Below, one piece after another: positions 54,880 to 63,996 of a DNA stretch of 64,000 nucleotides (position 1 is its first letter; each line of letters opens with the position of its first letter). The notes beneath the pieces were generated by a model, which did no database searches, had not been told where the DNA came from, and worked only from the letters and a program-made list of their open reading frames with translations. Location: positions 1 through 64,000 of the forward strand of contig URAI01000001.1 in assembly GCA_900545725.1 (NCBI GenBank), given 5' to 3'. The stretch comes from an uncultured Eubacterium sp. (lineage in GTDB: Bacteria; Bacillota; Clostridia; Lachnospirales; Lachnospiraceae). Both the position numbers and the translations under genes were made by a program.

Positions 54880-55632
54880 ATGAATAATACAAACAGAACC
54901 TGGTTTATAAAAGGAGTACAGAACGGACTTCCAATTGCTGCCGGATACCTTGCCGTATCATTTACACTTGGAATTGCCGCTAAAAATGCCGGACTTAACG
55001 CTTTTCAGGCGGGACTTGCAAGCTTTACAAGTCATGCATCGGCTGGGGAATTTGCCGGATTTACAGTAATAGCTTCCATGGCAACCTATCTGGAAATGGC
55101 TATTATGACTCTGATAATCAACGCCAGATATTTTCTTATGTCCTGCTCATTAAGCCAGAAATTTTACAAAGATATGAAGTTTTTTCACAGATTAATTATG
55201 GGATGGTTTATTACTGATGAGATATTTGGTCTGTCAGTTTCTGTTCCTGACAGACTCAATCCATTCTATACTTATGGAATGGCGGCAGTTGCTTCTCCCG
55301 GATGGGTCATTGGAACATGCCTTGGAGTTATTCTTGGCAATGCACTTCCTGCTAATATTGTAAGCGCTTTAAGTGTAGGTTTATATGGAATGTTTCTTGC
55401 AATTATCATTCCACCGGCCAGACAGAATAAAATCATTGCACTTCTTGTCGTAGCTTCGATGACTGCAAGCTTTATATTTACATATGCGCCTGTACTTTCA
55501 GGGACTGCCTCAGGCACAAGAATAATTATACTTACTGTTGCAATATCACTAATTGCCGCAATTCTTTTTCCTATAAAAGATGAGACCTCTACAGAAGATG
55601 ATATTACAAAAACTGATGCTAAGCCTCATTAA
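54880..55632 (+). CDS. azlC: AzlC-family branched-chain amino acid exporter subunit
   Basis: The 250-residue membrane protein has FIKGVQNGLPIAAGYLAVSF at the N-terminus. The conserved AGEFAGFTVIAS and LIINARYFLMSCSLSQ segments are typical of AzlC. With AzlD it should export branched-chain amino acids. The ATG at 54880 follows TTGAGGA. The small partner gene starts 120 bases downstream. Confidence 0.93.
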   Translation: MNNTNRTWFIKGVQNGLPIAAGYLAVSFTLGIAAKNAGLNAFQAGLASFTSHASAGEFAGFTVIASMATYLEMAIMTLIINARYFLMSCSLSQKFYKDMKFFHRLIMGWFITDEIFGLSVSVPDRLNPFYTYGMAAVASPGWVIGTCLGVILGNALPANIVSALSVGLYGMFLAIIIPPARQNKIIALLVVASMTASFIFTYAPVLSGTASGTRIIILTVAISLIAAILFPIKDETSTEDDITKTDAKPH

Positions 55633-55751
55633 GATTACATTTCAGATTCAGTTAAAAGCTTTTATTGAAAATGGAATTTTGTACTAAATCGATAAAACAA
55701 GTATATATCCGAAGATAAAACGGATTAATAATAAGAAAGGTTCTAAATACC

Positions 55752-56057
55752 ATGTCACATAATATTTATATCTACATATTGATAATGGGAGCCGTTACTT
55801 ATCTTATAAGAACGCTCCCACTTACACTTATCAGAAAGGAAATTAAAAGCCCTCTGATAAAATCTTTTCTTTTTTATGTACCATATGTAACACTTGCAGT
55901 AATGACATTTCCTGCAATTATCAATTCTACAGGCAGTGTTATATCAGGCGCTGCGGCACTGATTGTCGGAGTACTTGCTGCATGGTTTGGAAGAAGTCTT
56001 TTACAGGTGTCCATACTTTGCTGTATTACAGTATTTGTAATTGAATTATTTATATAA
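55752..56057 (+). CDS. azlD: AzlD-family branched-chain amino acid exporter subunit
   Basis: The 101-residue protein has four hydrophobic helices and the AzlD features YLIRTLPL and FLFYVPYVTLAVMTFPAI. It forms the exporter with AzlC. AGAAAGG lies upstream of the ATG. Confidence 0.92.
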   Translation: MSHNIYIYILIMGAVTYLIRTLPLTLIRKEIKSPLIKSFLFYVPYVTLAVMTFPAIINSTGSVISGAAALIVGVLAAWFGRSLLQVSILCCITVFVIELFI

Positions 56058-56146
56058 CATATAGTTAAGTTCGTATTTCAGAAATGCGAAATGCACAAAC
56101 TCAAGATAATATATGGTATTGGATTCCAACGAGTACGTGAATACTC

Positions 56147-56977
56147 TTATTTTTTAGCTGCTTTCATAAGATGCTTTGCAAGTACTGAGGTTGTAACACT
56201 TCCAACTCCTCCAGGAACCGGTGTTATAACCGATGCAAGTTCACTTACTTCATCAAAATTAACATCTCCACAAAGATTTCCTTCTTCATCTACATTTATT
56301 CCAACATCAATTACAACTGCATCCTTACTTATAAAGCTCTTATCTATCATCTTAGCTACACCTGCTGCTGCAACAACTACTTCTGCATTGCGGCATGTTC
56401 CTGCCATATCAACAGTTCTTGTGTGACACACTGTAACTGTTGCATTCTTTTTCATAAGCATCATGGCAACAGGCTTTCCTATTACAAGGCTTCTTCCTAC
56501 TACAGTAACTCTCTTACCTGTAAGATTAATTCCTGCAAAGTCAAGCATCTCTATAACAGCCTCCGCTGTACATGGAGCAAATCCGCTCTCATCACCTGCA
56601 TATACCTTTGCAAGATTGACCGGTGATATACCATCAAGATCCTTATCTGGATTTATCTTATTCTCAACAGCTTTCTCGTCAAGATGCTTAGGAAGTGGGC
56701 GAAGAAGTAATATTCCGTCAATATTGTCATCCTGATTAATCTTGTCAAATTCCTTCTGAAATGTATCATTATCTATATCAGCAGGAAATGTATAAGAAGT
56801 ACATTCAAATCCAACTTTATCCATCTTCTTGGTAGCTCCACGCTCATAAGACATATCATCCGGTCTTTCACCGACTCTTATAATTGCAAGATGTGGCTTC
56901 TTTTCCATTGTCTTTACTTCTTCTATAAGCTTTTCATTAATTGCATTAGCAACCGGCAGACCCTTTAAAATCTCCAT
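56147..56977 (-). CDS. folD: methylenetetrahydrofolate dehydrogenase/cyclohydrolase
   Basis: FolD interconverts methylene-, methenyl- and formyl-tetrahydrofolate. The 276-residue protein has ILLLRPLPKHLDEKAVENKI and PCTAEAVIEML. VTVVGRSLVIGKPVAMMLM is the NADP-binding motif, and it ends TPVPGGVGSVTTSVL. The ATG at 56977 follows GAAAGGAAG. With fchA upstream it forms a one-carbon pair. Confidence 0.95.
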   Translation of the reverse strand: MEILKGLPVANAINEKLIEEVKTMEKKPHLAIIRVGERPDDMSYERGATKKMDKVGFECTSYTFPADIDNDTFQKEFDKINQDDNIDGILLLRPLPKHLDEKAVENKINPDKDLDGISPVNLAKVYAGDESGFAPCTAEAVIEMLDFAGINLTGKRVTVVGRSLVIGKPVAMMLMKKNATVTVCHTRTVDMAGTCRNAEVVVAAAGVAKMIDKSFISKDAVVIDVGINVDEEGNLCGDVNFDEVSELASVITPVPGGVGSVTTSVLAKHLMKAAKK

Positions 56978-57144
56978 AAATTTTCTTCCTTTCACTGAAA
57001 ATATTATTTTAAATGTTACATTTTTTTATAATAATGCCAATAATTATATTTATTTTAGATTGTACATTATTAAAAATCTAATATACATGAGCCACAATCT
57101 ATAAAATATATAAATTCAGCTTATTTTTATTATATATAACGCAA

Positions 57145-57768
57145 CTATCGTATGCTATCCAGTACAGTCTTATATATTCTGTCAGCAGCTTCATTTCCTC
57201 TTTTAAGGATAGCATCTGCCTTATCATTTAACTCTTTAGCCTTAGCTGTATCCTTCATAAGTTTTGTATTAATAAATACATTAAGAGATGCGCCATTTAA
57301 TGCGGCTTTCGCAAACTGTATTCCCACTCCTGCATCACTTATTGCAATTCTGCTGCCAATTTCAGAAAGCCGGTCAAGAAGTATAACCGCCTCCATAATT
57401 TTCTCCATAAGTTCAAGTGGTGCTTCACTTGCGGTTATAAGCGCAGCCTCCATTACTTTTTCTTTTTCTTTCTTCTGCTCATCGGTATCCTTCGGAAGTC
57501 CGTAAGCCTTTGCTAATGGTTTAAATGCTTTTGCATCTTTTTCAATGCCTTCTAATAATTCATCTGATATCTTCCCGGTCTGTGTTATCAGCTTATCTAT
57601 TTCTTCCTGGTATTGTTCATATTTTTTCTTACCGGTTGTAAGATTGGCCACCATTGTTCCAAGTGACATTCCAAGTGCAGCCACATATGCACAGGCACCA
57701 CCGCCTCCCGGTACCGGTGCCTGTGAAGCTAAATCTTTTTGAAATTGTTTTAAAGTATACTCTGTCAT
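57145..57768 (-). CDS. fchA: cyclodeaminase/cyclohydrolase family protein
   Basis: The 207-residue helical protein has SQAPVPGGGGACAYVAALG, the family folate-binding motif. It resembles methenyl-THF cyclohydrolase FchA and the formimino-THF cyclodeaminase domain. Standing beside folD, a cyclohydrolase role is likely; histidine breakdown genes are absent here. GGGTGG precedes the ATG. Confidence 0.88.
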   Translation of the reverse strand: MTEYTLKQFQKDLASQAPVPGGGGACAYVAALGMSLGTMVANLTTGKKKYEQYQEEIDKLITQTGKISDELLEGIEKDAKAFKPLAKAYGLPKDTDEQKKEKEKVMEAALITASEAPLELMEKIMEAVILLDRLSEIGSRIAISDAGVGIQFAKAALNGASLNVFINTKLMKDTAKAKELNDKADAILKRGNEAADRIYKTVLDSIR

Positions 57769-57800
57769 ATTACCACCCATTCCTATTTTCCTTCCTATTC

Positions 57801-58670
57801 CTAAAGTTCTATCTCACCTGTAAATACTGTTACCGCTGGTCCTTCCATTAATACTGTATTCTTAGTCCTGTCCCATGTTATTTTTAAATCTCCGCCGAGC
57901 AGGTGAAGTGTCGCAGTATTATTACATTTCCCATTAAGTACGGTTGCAACAAGGCTTGCACATGCTCCTGTTCCGCATGCAAATGTCTCACCTGAACCAC
58001 GCTCCCATACTCTCATATTAAGATTATCTTTATCAGACACCTGAATAAATTCTGTATTTACATTTTCAGGAAATGCTGCATGCTTTTCAAATGCAGGTCC
58101 GATTTTTTCAATCTCGAATTTTTTAATATCAATATTATTATCAAGATATACTATTGCATGTGGATTACCCATCGAAACACATGTCACGTTATATTCAAAT
58201 CCATTTACCGTAAGAGGTTCTGCTACAAGCATGTCCGATTTATTCAATAATTTATTATTAAATACAGACACATCAGCTGGCACTTCATCTGCCTTTAAGA
58301 TTGGCGCCCCCATATCTACCGTAACAGTGCTTACCTTGCCATCTGTAACATGAAGCTGTAATGTCTTAACTCCTGATAGTGTATCAACCTTAATCTCTGT
58401 TTTATCAGTAAGTCCGTTATCATACACATACTTACCTACACATCTTATTCCATTGCCGCACATCTTTCCTCTTGAACCATCAGCATTATACATATCCATA
58501 AAGAAATCTGCCCTGTCTGACTTCTTTATAAGTATAAGCCCGTCAGAACCGATTCCAAAATGTCTGTCACTTACTTTAATTGCAGCTTCTTCAGGATTAT
58601 CAAGCTCCTCTTGTGTACAGTCAACATAAACATAATCATTACCACATCCATGCATTTTTGTAAACTTCAT
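57801..58670 (-). CDS. dapF: diaminopimelate epimerase
   Basis: DapF makes meso-diaminopimelate for lysine and peptidoglycan. The 289-residue protein has MHGCGNDYVYVD, GKMCGNGIRCVGKYV and ETFACGTGACASLVA, giving both catalytic cysteines. The start at 58670 follows GGAGAG. A leader element of subfamily A precedes it. Confidence 0.95.
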   Translation of the reverse strand: MKFTKMHGCGNDYVYVDCTQEELDNPEEAAIKVSDRHFGIGSDGLILIKKSDRADFFMDMYNADGSRGKMCGNGIRCVGKYVYDNGLTDKTEIKVDTLSGVKTLQLHVTDGKVSTVTVDMGAPILKADEVPADVSVFNNKLLNKSDMLVAEPLTVNGFEYNVTCVSMGNPHAIVYLDNNIDIKKFEIEKIGPAFEKHAAFPENVNTEFIQVSDKDNLNMRVWERGSGETFACGTGACASLVATVLNGKCNNTATLHLLGGDLKITWDRTKNTVLMEGPAVTVFTGEIEL

Positions 58671-58833
58671 AATACTCTCCATTCCGCAGACATTTTAATG
58701 CCAAAATAATCACTCCAAATAAGATTGGGCTATGCAATAGTGGCTGATTTGCAATGCCTGCGGCACAAATCAGCCGGTTTATTAATGAACTTGCAAAAGA
58801 ATAATCACATCATCATCATTTTCACACTGATAC
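58671..58833 (-). promoter_or_regulatory. structured leader element (subfamily A) of dapF
   Basis: P2 is GGCTGATTTG (58742-58751) with CAAATCAGCC (58765-58774), a 10-bp stem whose sequence differs from other copies but still pairs. The loop (58753-58763) pairs with the pre-Shine-Dalgarno segment (58684-58694) over 11 bases with a single G-U in RNA. The middle region is shorter and diverged. A subfamily B-like tail fragment lies directly beside it at 58834-58870. Confidence 0.68.
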
Positions 58834-58882
58834 TCATTTATAAGTAACTTTGTTGCAAAGAAGTGAATAAATAAACATGAAT

Positions 58883-59440
58883 TTATCGTATCTGCGAATA
58901 AATATCTATTACCATCATTGCCGATTCCACCATGGTATTACCACTATCCATGCTATTTTTCTGTATATATCTGAATGCTTCTTCCTCAGACATATTATTC
59001 TTGTCAATAAGAAGTGCCTTTGCATCATCTATTATCTTTTGTTCCTGCGGACTTCTTCTTCTCGGCTGCGTCCGCTGCCTTCTTCTCTTTCTTATCTGGG
59101 ACTGTAGAATCATCTCGATAGTTGATATAAGGTCATTAACTTTAATTGGCATAGCCGCACATACAATTCCCTGCTCCTGACAGTCCATCCATTTACTCTT
59201 GGATGCTACCAAAAGCAGTTCAAAGCTCTTTGGCTTATATTCATATACCTCTGAAAAAAGCATATTATCAGCCAGCTTGTATCCACATACTATAATACCA
59301 TCTGATAAATCATCAGCCTGATTGATAACCTGTGCTCCCGTTGTACATGGTGCCGCAACATCATAGCCTTTTCTTACGAGCAGGTTCTTAACCGCCTTAG
59401 CTTCCTCTAACTTTGGGAATGCAACAATAAGTGTTGCCAT
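58883..59440 (-). CDS. ANTAR-domain response regulator-like antiterminator
   Basis: The 185-residue protein has an N-terminal receiver-like domain starting TLIVAFPKLEEAKAVKNLL. The usual paired acidic residues are not visible, so it may be a pseudo-receiver. After a basic linker (RKRRRQRTQPRRRS), a C-terminal ANTAR domain (IIDDAKALLIDKNNMSEEEA, then FRYIQKNSMDSGNTM) follows. ANTAR proteins bind RNA hairpin pairs and block termination, often for nitrogen genes. It follows glnA by 44 bases and likely responds to nitrogen or glutamine status. Confidence 0.9.
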   Translation of the reverse strand: MATLIVAFPKLEEAKAVKNLLVRKGYDVAAPCTTGAQVINQADDLSDGIIVCGYKLADNMLFSEVYEYKPKSFELLLVASKSKWMDCQEQGIVCAAMPIKVNDLISTIEMILQSQIRKRRRQRTQPRRRSPQEQKIIDDAKALLIDKNNMSEEEAFRYIQKNSMDSGNTMVESAMMVIDIYSQIR

Positions 59441-59484
59441 ACACCTATCCTCCGTTTCAAATAGAAAATAATTATTTCAAGCTG

Positions 59485-60819
59485 TTAAAACTTATAAAGA
59501 TATTCTTCTATTTCCCATTCAGAAACCTGTGTACGGTAATCATCCCATTCCTTTAACTTCGCCTGCACATATTTATCAAGAATATGAGGTCCTAATACAT
59601 CACATATAACCTTGTCCTTCTTAAGTTCAAGCACTGCATCATACAGATTATCAGGAAGTCTTTCAATATTCTTATCCAGTCTTTCTGATTCACTCATTTC
59701 AAATATGTTATAATCTATTCCCTCAGAAACTTCAAGTTTTCTTTCAATACCATCAAGCCCTGCTGCAAGGCATGCTGCAATAACAAGATATGGATTAGCT
59801 GCCGGGTCAGGATTTCTAAGTTCTACTCTTGTTCCATCACCTCTTGTAGCCGGTATTCTTATTAACGGACTTCTGTTAGTTGCTGACCATGCAATATGAA
59901 CCGGCGCTTCATATCCCGGAACAAGTCTTTTATATGAATTGACCAGTGGATTAGTAATTGCTGTCATTCCCTTTGCATGCTCCATAAGTCCTGCTATAAA
60001 ATGATATGCATCTTCTGATAGTCCATGTTTATCATCTGCATCTGAAAATATATTCTTCCCCTCAAATGTTGCAAGTGACATATTGATATGCATACCCGAA
60101 CCATTTATTCCATATTTAGGCTTAGGCATAAATGTTGCATATAATCCATGTCGTCTTGCAATCGTCTTAACGGCAAGCTTAAATGTCACAATATTATCTG
60201 CTGTTATAAGTGCTTCATCATATTTAAAATCAATCTCATGCTGTGCCGGTGCTGCTTCGTGATGTGAGGCTTCAATCTCAAAGCCCATATCCTCAAGTGT
60301 AAGAACCATATCACGTCTTACATTTTCTCCGAGGTCAGATGGTCCTAAATCAAAATATCCGGCCTTTTCATAAGATTCTGTTGTTGGAAATCCGTCATCA
60401 TCAGTATGAAGAAGGAAAAATTCACATTCCGGTCCTACGTCGAATCTGTATCCCATATCACTTGCCCTTTTAATTACTTTCTTTAAAGCATATCTTGGAT
60501 CACCCTCAAACGGATTACCATCCGGCGTATAAATATCACATATCAGCCTTGCAACCTTTCCCTGCTGCGGTCTCCATGGGAATATTTCAAATGTATCATA
60601 ATCAGGATACAAATACATATCAGATTCTTCTATTCTTACAAAGCCTTCAACTGATGAACCATCAAACATGCATTTATTATCCAGTGCTTTTTCTAACTGG
60701 CTTGCTGTAATAGCTATATTTTTAAGAACACCAAATATATCTGTAAATTGAAGACGGATAAATTCCACATCTTCTTCCTCAACTATTCTGAAAATGTCAT
60801 TTTTTGTATACCTGCTCAT
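59485..60819 (-). CDS. glnA: glutamine synthetase type I
   Basis: GlnA makes glutamine from glutamate, ammonia and ATP. The 444-residue protein has FTDIFGVLKN, MFDGSSVEGFVRIEESDM, HEAAPAQHEIDFKY, NGSGMHINMSL and RVELRNPDPAANPYL. It lacks the long insertion of the adenylylated form, so it is the GSI-alpha type by length. The ATG at 60819 follows GAGG. A hairpin upstream may pair with the pre-Shine-Dalgarno sequence. Confidence 0.96.
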   Translation of the reverse strand: MSRYTKNDIFRIVEEEDVEFIRLQFTDIFGVLKNIAITASQLEKALDNKCMFDGSSVEGFVRIEESDMYLYPDYDTFEIFPWRPQQGKVARLICDIYTPDGNPFEGDPRYALKKVIKRASDMGYRFDVGPECEFFLLHTDDDGFPTTESYEKAGYFDLGPSDLGENVRRDMVLTLEDMGFEIEASHHEAAPAQHEIDFKYDEALITADNIVTFKLAVKTIARRHGLYATFMPKPKYGINGSGMHINMSLATFEGKNIFSDADDKHGLSEDAYHFIAGLMEHAKGMTAITNPLVNSYKRLVPGYEAPVHIAWSATNRSPLIRIPATRGDGTRVELRNPDPAANPYLVIAACLAAGLDGIERKLEVSEGIDYNIFEMSESERLDKNIERLPDNLYDAVLELKKDKVICDVLGPHILDKYVQAKLKEWDDYRTQVSEWEIEEYLYKF

Positions 60820-61198
60820 ATAATCCTCATTTCTGCACACTTAATATACGTTATACTGTTATGTCATGTGTGCTCCGGCATAACGGATTATATCTAAATC
60901 TGTTGAATAATTGTTTTTAATCTAATTCCATTACTCTATTTTAATATAATCATAACATTTTTTGATTATACAACATTTCTATAAATTCTGTACATAGTAT
61001 CGACACCATTTAACATAAAAAACTTTTTTTCTAAACTCTATGACCTTTTTTTACTTGAATATATCAGTTTATTCATGTATTATTATCGTGAAAAATAATG
61101 CTGATACAATTAACCGTATTTTTATGTTCTATATGTTACAATCCTACGGAATTTTGTATGCAGCTATTAGTTATCATTTTTTATTAAGGAGAGATTTT
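60820..61198. promoter_or_regulatory. divergent region between glnA and the CapA-like gene
   Basis: On the glnA side the transcript has a GTTATG/CATAAC hairpin whose loop holds GCACAC. GTGTGC occurs just before AGAAATGAGG, recalling the leader family at small scale. On the other side, GTGAAAAATAATGCTGATA (from about 61088) matches the entry string of the leader elements. No other gene is seen. Confidence 0.45.
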
Positions 61199-62494
61199 AT
61201 GGCAAACAGAACTAATGTCAGCCAGCGCAGTCGTAAATCTTTAAGACAGCGCAGAATACGTAACAGACAAATGCAGACTCTTATTGCTGTTATCGCAATA
61301 TCTTTAGTATGTCTTATCGGTCTTGGTATCGGTTTATCCGCATGCTCAAAGAGCAAAGAAACTGCATCTGACAATGTAAACACAACAGAAACTACAACCG
61401 TTGAGGAGACTACAACTACACCACCTGACGTTCAGGTCGATATTATGATGATTGGTGACATTCTTGCACACGAAGGTGTATACAAGAGTGGTTTACAGGC
61501 AGACGGAACATATAATTTTGATCATTTATTTAAAAATATCAAAAGCGATATATCAGCTGCTGATATAAGAATCGTCAATCAGGAAACAATTCTTGGCGGT
61601 CTTGAATTAGGTCTTAGCGGATATCCCTGCTTTAACAGTCCTTATGAAATCGGTGTTGCAGAAGCCGATGCCGGATTTAATGTAATACTTCATGCTACCA
61701 ACCATACACTTGATAAGGGACTTACCGGTGTTGAAAACTGTCTTAACTTCTGGGCATCTAATTATCCTGAAATGGCAGTACTTGGTATCAATGAAACAGA
61801 AGAGGATTATAACGACATCTATGTATATAATAAAGATGGCTTCAAAATAGCAATCCTTAACTATACATATGGAACTAACGGTATTCCTATTCCTGATTCT
61901 AAGCCATATATTGTAAATATGCTTGATGAAGATAAGATTACTCAGGATGTTACAAAGGCAAAACAGATTGCAGATATGGTTGTCGTATGCCCTCACTGGG
62001 GAACTGAATATGTATATCAGCCTGATTCTAACCAGCAGTACTGGACTAACCTTTTCTTAAATCTCGGTGTTGATGTTGTAATTGGTGCTCATCCTCATGT
62101 TATGGAGCCTGTTGAAACATTAACAAGAGAAGATGGTCATCAGATGGTTGTATACTATTCACTTGGTAACTTTGTTTCTAATCAGGATAAGATGCCTCGT
62201 ATGTTAGGCGGCATGGCTAAGGTATCTCTTGTAAAGAGTGCTGCCGAAAACAAATGCTATGTTAAGCAGTACAGCTATACACCAATAGTCACACAGAAGC
62301 TTTTTGGTACTTCACTTATTACATCATATAAGCTTTCTGATTATAATGATACGCTCGCACAGTCTAATGCAATAAGAAATGACAGTGGCTGTTCAGAATT
62401 TTCAGTATCATATTGTCAGGAATTATGTAAGCTCGTATTCGGTGATGCATATGATGAAGAGTCGTCAACTGTATATGTACAGCTCCATGAATAA
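61199..62494 (+). CDS. CapA-family (PgsA/metallophosphatase-like) membrane-anchored protein
   Basis: After a basic N-terminus rich in Arg, a hydrophobic helix (TLIAVIAISLVCLIGLGIGL) ends in SAC, a possible lipobox. A Thr/Glu-rich linker follows. The CapA domain has MMIGDILAHEGVY, NQETILGG, ILHATNHTLDKG, VVVCPHWGTEYV and VVIGAHPHVMEPVE, carrying the metal ligands. The family is linked to poly-gamma-glutamate or capsule synthesis, but no other such genes are near. GGAGA lies 6 bases before the ATG at 61199; upstream in-frame codons are unlikely to be used. Confidence 0.88.
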   Translation: MANRTNVSQRSRKSLRQRRIRNRQMQTLIAVIAISLVCLIGLGIGLSACSKSKETASDNVNTTETTTVEETTTTPPDVQVDIMMIGDILAHEGVYKSGLQADGTYNFDHLFKNIKSDISAADIRIVNQETILGGLELGLSGYPCFNSPYEIGVAEADAGFNVILHATNHTLDKGLTGVENCLNFWASNYPEMAVLGINETEEDYNDIYVYNKDGFKIAILNYTYGTNGIPIPDSKPYIVNMLDEDKITQDVTKAKQIADMVVVCPHWGTEYVYQPDSNQQYWTNLFLNLGVDVVIGAHPHVMEPVETLTREDGHQMVVYYSLGNFVSNQDKMPRMLGGMAKVSLVKSAAENKCYVKQYSYTPIVTQKLFGTSLITSYKLSDYNDTLAQSNAIRNDSGCSEFSVSYCQELCKLVFGDAYDEESSTVYVQLHE

Positions 62495-62592
62495 ACATTT
62501 AATACATGGGAATATATAATAGCTAAACTATAATAACTGAATTACAAATACTAAAATTACAAATAACTAAATTACAAACAGCTAAACTTCAG

Positions 62593-62678
62593 AAAGGACT
62601 GATACAAAGCTTATGTTATAAGACATATGAATCTATACTTCATATATGTCTATAACATAGTATGTATCAGTCCTTTTT
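62593..62678. terminator. large bidirectional terminator hairpin
   Basis: AAAGGACTGATACA pairs with TGTATCAGTCCTTT. Inner arms TTATGTTATA/TATAACATA and GACATATGA/TTCATATATGTC extend the stem, giving an 86-nt hairpin with T-runs on both strands. It ends the CapA-like gene and, from the other side, the small reading frame at 62808-62873. Confidence 0.85.
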
Positions 62679-62807
62679 ATTTACATTTTATCTATAAATT
62701 GATTATCTGCAAATATTTATTTTACAACTTTATTATCTATATGTAAGATTATCTAAAGTCTTATATTCTATTATATTATCTTTCGATATATCATTTAAAA
62801 CGATATA

Positions 62808-62873
62808 CTAGCATCCGAAACAGTTACGGAAAAATGTAAGTAATTCACTGCAAGATAAAAATTTAAAGCACAT
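62808..62873 (-). CDS. possible 21-residue cysteine-rich peptide
   Basis: A 22-codon frame follows a strong GGAGG 7 bases upstream and the string GCAGGAATGGAGG, like the leader-family tails. The predicted peptide has four cysteines and ends FRNCFGC. It lies between the NodB gene and a strong terminator, so a transcript is plausible. I do not recognise the peptide. It could be a real small protein or a chance frame. Confidence 0.35.
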   Translation of the reverse strand: MCFKFLSCSELLTFFRNCFGC

Positions 62874-62879
62874 ATTAAC

Positions 62880-63021
62880 CCTCCATTCCTGCAACTTCGT
62901 TGCGTTGTTTATTTGTCTTAGCTAAGTACAGACTAATTGTAACAGGATTACTTACCCATAACAATAGGAGATGACTGGCAAGTATGGAAGTACTTACCTG
63001 TTAATGTCTAACCGGTATTTT
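62880..63021 (-). other. structured region upstream of the small peptide frame
   Basis: TAACAGG (62940-62946) pairs with CCTGTTA (62997-63003). Inside it GGTAAGTA and TACTTGCC form an 8-bp hairpin on the minus strand. A GCAAC/GTTGC hairpin lies close to the ribosome site. It may be a regulatory leader, or the 3' end of the upstream deacetylase transcript. Confidence 0.4.
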
Positions 63022-63996
63022 TTAATCTGCAATCTGCATACCATTGGCATCCATATGGAAATTGTCACGTATTATAAGCTGTGATATCGGAATGAGTGTA
63101 TATCCCTGCTCCATAAGACCTGATATTACTGTATCAAGTGCATCTGCCGTGTATTTTGCACCATTATGCATAAGTATGATTGCACCATTAGAAAGAGCTT
63201 TATGTTTCGTTACCGTCTTTATTATATTGTCAACGCCGTAGTCTTTCCAGTCAAGAGAATCAACTGACCACTGTATGGGATAATAATTAATTGAATATGC
63301 TGTATTAATAAGTGTCGAATTATAATCGCCATAGGGAGGCCTGAACAGAAACATATTATATCCTGTAAGCTCCTTTACCTTCTCCGTAACTGAATTAAGC
63401 TCCTGCTTTTGCTGTTCTACATTCAATTCACTCATTTTTTTATGATTCTGACTGTGATTTCCAAGGTCATGTCCTCTTGAATATATTTCTTTTACCATAT
63501 CAGGATACTCATTAACCCAGCCACCGGTCATAAAAAATGTAACCTTTACATTGTATTTGTCCAATATATCAAGTATCCTTATAGTATCATCAGCACCCCA
63601 TGCAGCATCGAATGAAAGCGATATATATTTTACATCATCCATACCTGTATTGTTAATCCCCTTAACATCACCATTATTATTGGCAGCCATATTATCTATA
63701 TTATTATCTTTATTATTATCTATACTATTATCATCCGCATCTGTGTTATCATTACCTGTCTGTGCCTGTTTTTTTAGCTTTCCAGGAATATCAACACAAT
63801 ATATTGGCAAATCCTTTTTTCCTGCCTTACTACTGCCTATAATATCACCTCCGCCAATTCCACTGCCATTATTGACAGATAATACTCCTGTTTCCTTAAG
63901 TTTTTCCGTTTCTGGAATTATATAAAAAAATACTGTAAGAAATGTAAAAATACAAAGCATTAGTACAACTCCTACAGTCTTTTTTATCTTATCCAT
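63022..63996 (-). CDS. polysaccharide deacetylase (NodB domain), membrane anchored
   Basis: The 324-residue protein has an N-terminal membrane segment (VGVVLMLCIFTFLTVFFYII) and a low-complexity Asp/Asn linker (about residues 85-112). The NodB domain shows SFDAAWGADDT, GHDLGNHSQNHKKMS (metal His pair), FRPPYGDYNS, WSVDSLDWKDYG and ILMHNG. It should remove acetyl groups from peptidoglycan or a similar sugar. It resembles the spore-associated deacetylases of Firmicutes, but context does not prove a sporulation role. It begins 5 bases from the window end and appears complete. Confidence 0.9.
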   Translation of the reverse strand: MDKIKKTVGVVLMLCIFTFLTVFFYIIPETEKLKETGVLSVNNGSGIGGGDIIGSSKAGKKDLPIYCVDIPGKLKKQAQTGNDNTDADDNSIDNNKDNNIDNMAANNNGDVKGINNTGMDDVKYISLSFDAAWGADDTIRILDILDKYNVKVTFFMTGGWVNEYPDMVKEIYSRGHDLGNHSQNHKKMSELNVEQQKQELNSVTEKVKELTGYNMFLFRPPYGDYNSTLINTAYSINYYPIQWSVDSLDWKDYGVDNIIKTVTKHKALSNGAIILMHNGAKYTADALDTVISGLMEQGYTLIPISQLIIRDNFHMDANGMQIAD

